Assembly (NCBI RefSeq): GCF_002278925.1 | Contig: NZ_NCJH01000011.1 | Location: forward strand, 62,001-126,000 | DNA: 64,000 bases | DNA from: Polaromonas sp. 39-63-25 | GTDB taxonomy: Bacteria > Pseudomonadota > Gammaproteobacteria > Burkholderiales > Burkholderiaceae_C | Direction: 5' to 3' | In this document: positions 60,052 through 64,000 of the stretch, one piece after another | How the letters are laid out: each line of letters begins with the position of its first letter | How positions within the stretch are numbered: the stretch's first letter is position 1 | Notes under the pieces: generated by a model | The model's input: the letters and a program-made list of their open reading frames with translations, nothing else | Told to the model about the DNA's origin: nothing | Databases searched by the model: none | Made by a program: the position numbers and the translations under genes

Positions 60052-60777
60052 TTATTTTTCCAGGTCGGCTTCAGAAATGCGCATCAGCGCCTCGCGGTTG
60101 CGCACCACCAGGCCGCCCGGTTCGATGCGTATCGCGTCCTCGCGCTCCATGGCTTTGAGTTCCTGGTTCACACGCTGGCGTGAGGCACCCAGCAGCTGCG
60201 CCAGTTCTTCCTGCGCCAGTTGCAGGCCGATGCGCACCTCGCGCCCGTCGCTCAAGCTGCTGACGCCGTAACTGCGCACCAGGTGCAGCAGCTGCTTGGC
60301 CAGCCGTGCGCGCAGGGGCAGGGTGTTGAGGTCTTCCACCAGACCGTAGAGCTGGCGGATGCGGCGCGCGTGCAGGCGCAGCATGGCTTCGTACAGTTCC
60401 ACATGCGCAGCCAGGATTTTCTTGAAGTCGGCCTTGGCCACACACAGGATGGTGGTCTCGCCGTGCGCATAGGCGTCGTGCGTGCGCCGGTCGCCGTCGA
60501 AGATGGCCACATCGCCAAACCAGATGCCGGGCTCCACATAGGTCAGCGTGATCTGCTTGCCCGAGATCGAGGTCGAACTCACGCGAACCGCGCCTTTGGC
60601 GCAGGCAATCCATTGTTCCGGCGGGTCGCCGCGGGCGGCGATCAGTTCGCCATCCTTGAAACGTTGGACGTATGCGCATCGAAGTATGTCGTGCCTGAGT
60701 GAGGGAGATAGGGATGAAAACCAGCGGCCACCGTTGATGGCCTCTCTTTCGTCTATCGTAAGAATGGGATCGTCCAT
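60052..60777 (-). CDS. Crp/Fnr family transcriptional regulator
   Basis: A 241-residue regulator with an N-terminal cyclic-nucleotide-binding-like domain (residues about 20-135; GIWFGDVAIFDGDRRTHDAY) and a C-terminal winged helix (VRIGLQLAQEELAQLLGASR, then QRVNQELKAM). The Fnr cysteines are absent, so it does not bind an iron-sulfur cluster. It heads the unit with the kinase-like and acyl-CoA dehydrogenase genes and probably controls it. A GTGAC...GTCAC pair lies in the 130-bp gap upstream. Confidence 0.93.
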   Translation of the reverse strand: MDDPILTIDEREAINGGRWFSSLSPSLRHDILRCAYVQRFKDGELIAARGDPPEQWIACAKGAVRVSSTSISGKQITLTYVEPGIWFGDVAIFDGDRRTHDAYAHGETTILCVAKADFKKILAAHVELYEAMLRLHARRIRQLYGLVEDLNTLPLRARLAKQLLHLVRSYGVSSLSDGREVRIGLQLAQEELAQLLGASRQRVNQELKAMEREDAIRIEPGGLVVRNREALMRISEADLEK

Positions 60778-60909
60778 AGCCTGTCTTTTGGGTGACTCAC
60801 AAGAGAGCTATTGTCACGCCAGCGACGATGCCGCGGACATCCATCTGTCGCCTCGGTGTCCCGGCCACCCGCCCCCTGCACCAGCGCGGCCTGCGCGCCC
60901 GGGGCCTGC

Positions 60910-61689
60910 TCAGTCGTAGGCCGGCGGCCGCTTTTCCAGGAAGGCGGCAATGCCTTCGCCGCCATTGGGGTGGTGCAGGTTGCGCACGAAATGCCCGCGT
61001 TCGGCGTCCAGCTGCTGGCTCAGGGTGTTGGCCTGTGCGTCATTGAGGAGTTCCTTGATGCTGGCCAGCGCGTTGGGCGCGCGGGCATTGAGCGTGTCGG
61101 CCAGTTTCAGTGCCTCGTTGAGCGCATCACCGGCAGCGACGCTGCGGTTGACCAGGCCCAGCGCCTGCAGCCGCGGTGCGCCTATCCGCTCGCCGCACAT
61201 CAGCAGTTCGGCGACCAGCGCGCGCGGCAGGGCGCGGCTCAAGGCCCAGCTGCCGCCGCCGTCGGGCGACAGCGCCACGCTGCTGTAGGCCATCACAAAG
61301 ACGGCGTTGTCTGCCGCGACCACGAAGTCGCAGGCCAGTGCCAGTGAAAAACCGGCACCCGCCGCAGCGCCCTCGACCGCTGCAATCACCGGTTTCGGGA
61401 AGGTGCGTATCGAATCGATCCAGCTGTGCAGGCCGTTGATGCTCTGCGCCTGCACCTCCGTCGGCAGTTGCCGGTTGGCCTGCAGGCGATGCAGGTTGCC
61501 GCCGGCGCAGAAGTTGGCGCCTTCGCCGGTGATGACCACGCTGCGGATGTCGGGGTTGTTCTCGGCGGCGTTGAGCGCTTCCACGCCCGCGGCATAGATT
61601 TCAGGGCCGAGTGCATTCTTGAATTCGGGGTTGCTCAGGGTCAGCACCAGGGTGGCGCCGTCGCTGGTGCTTTTGAGTGCGCCTGCCAT
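60910..61689 (-). CDS. Enoyl-CoA hydratase/isomerase family protein (oxepin-CoA hydrolase alternative-type)
   Basis: A 259-residue crotonase. The oxyanion-hole segments are GEGANFCAGGNLHRL and AVEGAAAGAGFSLALACD; the catalytic region SPDGGGSWALSRALPR has Asp where many family members have Glu. The overall pattern matches proteins annotated as an alternative oxepin-CoA hydrolase in Comamonadaceae, but that activity is not proved. It begins 1 bp after the stop of the 3-hydroxyacyl-CoA dehydrogenase gene, so the two are translationally coupled. Confidence 0.92.
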   Translation of the reverse strand: MAGALKSTSDGATLVLTLSNPEFKNALGPEIYAAGVEALNAAENNPDIRSVVITGEGANFCAGGNLHRLQANRQLPTEVQAQSINGLHSWIDSIRTFPKPVIAAVEGAAAGAGFSLALACDFVVAADNAVFVMAYSSVALSPDGGGSWALSRALPRALVAELLMCGERIGAPRLQALGLVNRSVAAGDALNEALKLADTLNARAPNALASIKELLNDAQANTLSQQLDAERGHFVRNLHHPNGGEGIAAFLEKRPPAYD

Positions 61690-61690
61690 G

Positions 61691-63211
61691 TCAGGACTCC
61701 TGATGCGTGAGACTCAGGCCAATCGCGCCGCGGCGGCGCAGCCACGGGGAAGGGCGGTAACGCGGATCGCCGTACACGGTCTGCATGTTGAACAGCACTT
61801 CAAGGATGTTGGTGGGGCCGTAACGGTCACCCATGGCGAGTGGGCCCATGGGGTAGCCCAGGCCCAGCGTGACGGCGGTCTCCAGGTCTTTGGGGCTGCA
61901 GATACCCTGCTGGCAGATGTCGCTGGCAATGTTGACGATGGCGGCCACCACACGTTGCGTGACAAAGCCGCCGCTGTCGCGAATCACGCTGACAGCCTTG
62001 CCGTCGCGCGCAAACAGCGCGTGCGCGGCGTCACGCATGTCGCTGCGGGTTGCAGGGTTGGTCGCCAGCACGCGGCGCTTGCAGGCTGCGTCGTCGATCA
62101 GCATGTCGATGCCCACCGTGCGTGCGGGATCGAGCCGCTCGACCACGGCCACGGTGGTGATGTCAAAGCCCAGCGGCGCCACCAGCACAAGTGCATTCAT
62201 CGAAGGTGATGCGCCGGTCTCGATGCTGGCGCCGAGGTTCTTGAGCAGTTGCAGCAGCTCCGATCGGCGCGCTGCCCGGGGCGACACCCAGACCGGGGGC
62301 ATCTCGGCCACCACGGGCACGGGCGGTTCCGCAGGGGTTTGCACGGCGCCGTCGGTGTAGCGGTAAAACCCTTCGCCGGTTTTGCGGCCCAGCAGGCCAC
62401 CGGCCAGACGTTGTGCGGTGATCACGCTGGGGCGGTAGCGCGGCTCCTCGTAATACTGGTGGTACACCGACTCCATCACCGGGTGCGAGACATCAAGCGC
62501 GGTCAGGTCCATCAGTTCAAACGGCCCGAGCTTGAAGCCGGCCTGGTCCCTGAGGATGCGGTCTATGGTGGCGAAATCGGCAATGCCTTCACTGACAATG
62601 CGCAGGGCCTCGGTGCCGTAGGCCCTTCCGGCGTGGTTGACGATGAAGCCCGGCGTGTCCTGGGCCTGCACTGGCGTGTGGCCCATTTGCCGCGCATAGT
62701 CCGCCAGCGCGCTGCAGGTGGCAGCTTCTGTCTTGAGGCCGGCAATCACCTCGACCACTTTCATCAGGGGGACAGGGTTGAAAAAATGGTAGCCGGCAAA
62801 ACGCCCCGGGTGCTGGAGTCCGGCGGCGATGGCCGTGATGGACAGCGAGGAGGTGTTGCTCACCAGGATGGTTTGTCCGGAAACAACACTTTCCAGTGAC
62901 AAAAACAGTGACTTCTTCACATCCAGACGTTCTACAACCGCCTCGATGACAAGGTCGCAATCGGCCAGATCGTCAAGGGTGTCGGCGCACAGCAGGCGGG
63001 CTTTGTGGGCGGCGGCCAGCGCGCCGTCGAGGCGGCCCTTGTCCACCAGTTTGTCCCATTGCGCCGCCAGCGCGTCGCGCGCCTTGTCGGCTGCGCCCGG
63101 CTGGGCGTCGAACAGCTTGACTGTGCTGCCCGCCTGAGCGGCGATTTGTGCGATGCCCCGGCCCATGGCGCCCGTGCCAACCAGGCCAACAGTTTTATAA
63201 AGTGGTTTCAT
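61691..63211 (-). CDS. paaH: 3-hydroxyacyl-CoA dehydrogenase (PaaH-like)
   Basis: A 506-residue NAD-dependent dehydrogenase. The NAD-binding motif is GLVGTGAMGRGIAQIAAQAG at the N-terminus. NTSSLSI, HFFNPVPLMKVVEVI and DTPGFIVNHAGRAYGTEALR mark the catalytic His-Glu region and the first C-terminal domain. A second C-terminal domain repeat (SGGFVTQRVVAAIVNIASDI, LGLGYPMGPLAMGDRYG) gives the two-repeat architecture and about 500-residue length of PaaH/PaaC of phenylacetate breakdown. The rest of a paa operon is not in the window, so a general beta-oxidation role is also possible. Confidence 0.92.
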   Translation of the reverse strand: MKPLYKTVGLVGTGAMGRGIAQIAAQAGSTVKLFDAQPGAADKARDALAAQWDKLVDKGRLDGALAAAHKARLLCADTLDDLADCDLVIEAVVERLDVKKSLFLSLESVVSGQTILVSNTSSLSITAIAAGLQHPGRFAGYHFFNPVPLMKVVEVIAGLKTEAATCSALADYARQMGHTPVQAQDTPGFIVNHAGRAYGTEALRIVSEGIADFATIDRILRDQAGFKLGPFELMDLTALDVSHPVMESVYHQYYEEPRYRPSVITAQRLAGGLLGRKTGEGFYRYTDGAVQTPAEPPVPVVAEMPPVWVSPRAARRSELLQLLKNLGASIETGASPSMNALVLVAPLGFDITTVAVVERLDPARTVGIDMLIDDAACKRRVLATNPATRSDMRDAAHALFARDGKAVSVIRDSGGFVTQRVVAAIVNIASDICQQGICSPKDLETAVTLGLGYPMGPLAMGDRYGPTNILEVLFNMQTVYGDPRYRPSPWLRRRGAIGLSLTHQES

Positions 63212-63469
63212 GGAAAAGTATTATCCAGCAGCCCGGGCCGCGTCCGGCCTCCTGTTGGAGGGGGTGTTCGCAGGGTTCGCGTCGTTTGCGTGGTCCTGGA
63301 GCGCGAGTTAGACTTGCGCGTCGGGTTTATCCACGATAGTGCGGGGAGGTGGGCTGCAGGGTCAGACGGGTCGGCCCGGGGCCTGCAGGGCCCGGGGCCT
63401 TGTCTCTTTTTGTCCCAGGGACCTCTGTCTGCACCTTCCGTATGTGCCGGACATGCCAGAATCAGCCAA

Positions 63470-64000
63470 GTGAACACCTTTTTGCGTCCAATCCAACACC
63501 GCGCCCTTATGACAGGGGGCTTGTGGCTGTGTCTGTCGGCGGGCGCTTTGGCAGTCACACTGGGGCCCAGCACCCGCTCAGCCGTGCTGGGGCAGCCGCT
63601 GGATCTTTCCATGCAGCTGATGCTTGACGCCGGCGACGACCCGCAGGCGCTGTGTATTGAAGCCGATGTTTTCTACGTGGACAAGCCGCTCGACAAGGCC
63701 AGTGTCCGGATAACGCCGGAAAAGGCCGCCGCCGCCCAGGACTGGTTGGTCCATATCCGCTCTGCGATACCCGTCGAGGGACCCGTGGTCACCGTGCATC
63801 TGCGTGCCGGATGCGTGCAAAAAACCATACGCCGTTATGTGGTGCTTGCGGCGACCAAACCGCGCGCGGTGGGGGCCAGTCTGCAGACCACGCTTGCGGC
63901 GGCAGATCCGCAACCACTGTCTGCGGGCGCCCCCCTGGCGGCGTCAGCGGCGGCCGGCACCCTGGAGAGCAACAAGGTCCAGACGCTGGAAGCCGAGCTT
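63470..64000 (+). CDS. fimV: FimV/HubP-like protein, N-terminal part (runs off the window)
   Basis: An open frame starts at GTG 63470 (an ATG at 63509 is an alternative) and continues to the window end without a stop. After a signal-like segment (MTGGLWLCLSAGALA) it reads STRSAVLGQPLDLSMQLMLD, ALCIEADVFYVD, AIPVEGPVVTVHLRAGC and KTIRRYVVLA, the pattern of the N-terminal periplasmic domain of betaproteobacterial FimV-like proteins. FimV/HubP proteins organise the cell pole and type IV pili. An Ala-rich linker begins near residue 150. Confidence 0.82.
   Translation, partial: MNTFLRPIQHRALMTGGLWLCLSAGALAVTLGPSTRSAVLGQPLDLSMQLMLDAGDDPQALCIEADVFYVDKPLDKASVRITPEKAAAAQDWLVHIRSAIPVEGPVVTVHLRAGCVQKTIRRYVVLAATKPRAVGASLQTTLAAADPQPLSAGAPLAASAAAGTLESNKVQTLEAEL

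Overview
The window looks like chromosome from a high-GC betaproteobacterium, most likely Comamonadaceae (Polaromonas, Rhodoferax or Variovorax type). The grounds are the aerobic benzoyl-CoA (box) genes with a BoxR-type regulator, an IclR-type PobR beside pobA, a betaproteobacterial FimV-like gene, and a short repeat (about 50-60 bp, hairpin core around AGCTAT/ATAGCTGC) scattered through the window. Genus cannot be fixed from sequence alone.

Layout. 1-9.4 kb: end of an aldehyde dehydrogenase, a penicillin-acylase-family enzyme, the large catalase katE with stress-type small proteins, a crotonase, and a broken FAD monooxygenase gene followed by a DUF2783 protein and a MarR regulator. 9.5-23.5 kb: YgiQ radical-SAM protein, acetyltransferase, AraC regulator, EamA transporter, a probable relic of an integron cassette array (attC-like sites around a 62-aa membrane protein and a DUF1697 gene), an acyltransferase, a hybrid histidine kinase, a LuxR regulator divergent from a lipoprotein-type amidase, and a ParB-like protein. 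23.5-25.1 kb: an AT-richer two-gene island (HTH protein plus Mrr-like nuclease). 25.3-37 kb: transporter, CYTH/CHAD protein, CaiB-type CoA transferase, DUF2975/XRE pair, pobA/pobR and a 1129-aa sensor kinase.

37-49 kb is the catabolic core. On the minus strand lie a benzoate-CoA ligase, a branched-chain-type ABC uptake system (binding protein, LivHMGF) and a LysE-type exporter. A MioC-like flavodoxin is divergent from boxR-boxC-boxB on the plus strand. Together these would import an aromatic acid, activate it to benzoyl-CoA, epoxidise it and open the ring. The usual reductase gene boxA is not in the window. pobA, about 14 kb away, feeds 4-hydroxybenzoate to protocatechuate.

49.5-56.1 kb: tRNA-Pro and tRNA-Arg, then an unusual chaperone-usher-type cluster: two DUF4402 subunits, a PapD-like chaperone, an usher-like protein with an N-terminal AMIN domain, and a shortened third subunit with a Pro/Ala/Gly-rich insert. 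56-63.2 kb: a glutathione transferase, an unknown protein, and a minus-strand beta-oxidation-type set (3-hydroxyacyl-CoA dehydrogenase, enoyl-CoA hydratase, Crp-type regulator, aminoglycoside-phosphotransferase-like protein, acyl-CoA dehydrogenase). The window ends inside a fimV-like gene.

The observations most worth a second look are the cassette relic at 14.7-15.6 kb, the AMIN-usher pilus cluster, repeat sequence embedded in frame inside coding regions (acylase spacer, YgiQ, BoxC), the deletion-frameshift in the monooxygenase whose tandem operator is still intact, and several near-perfect palindromic operators.
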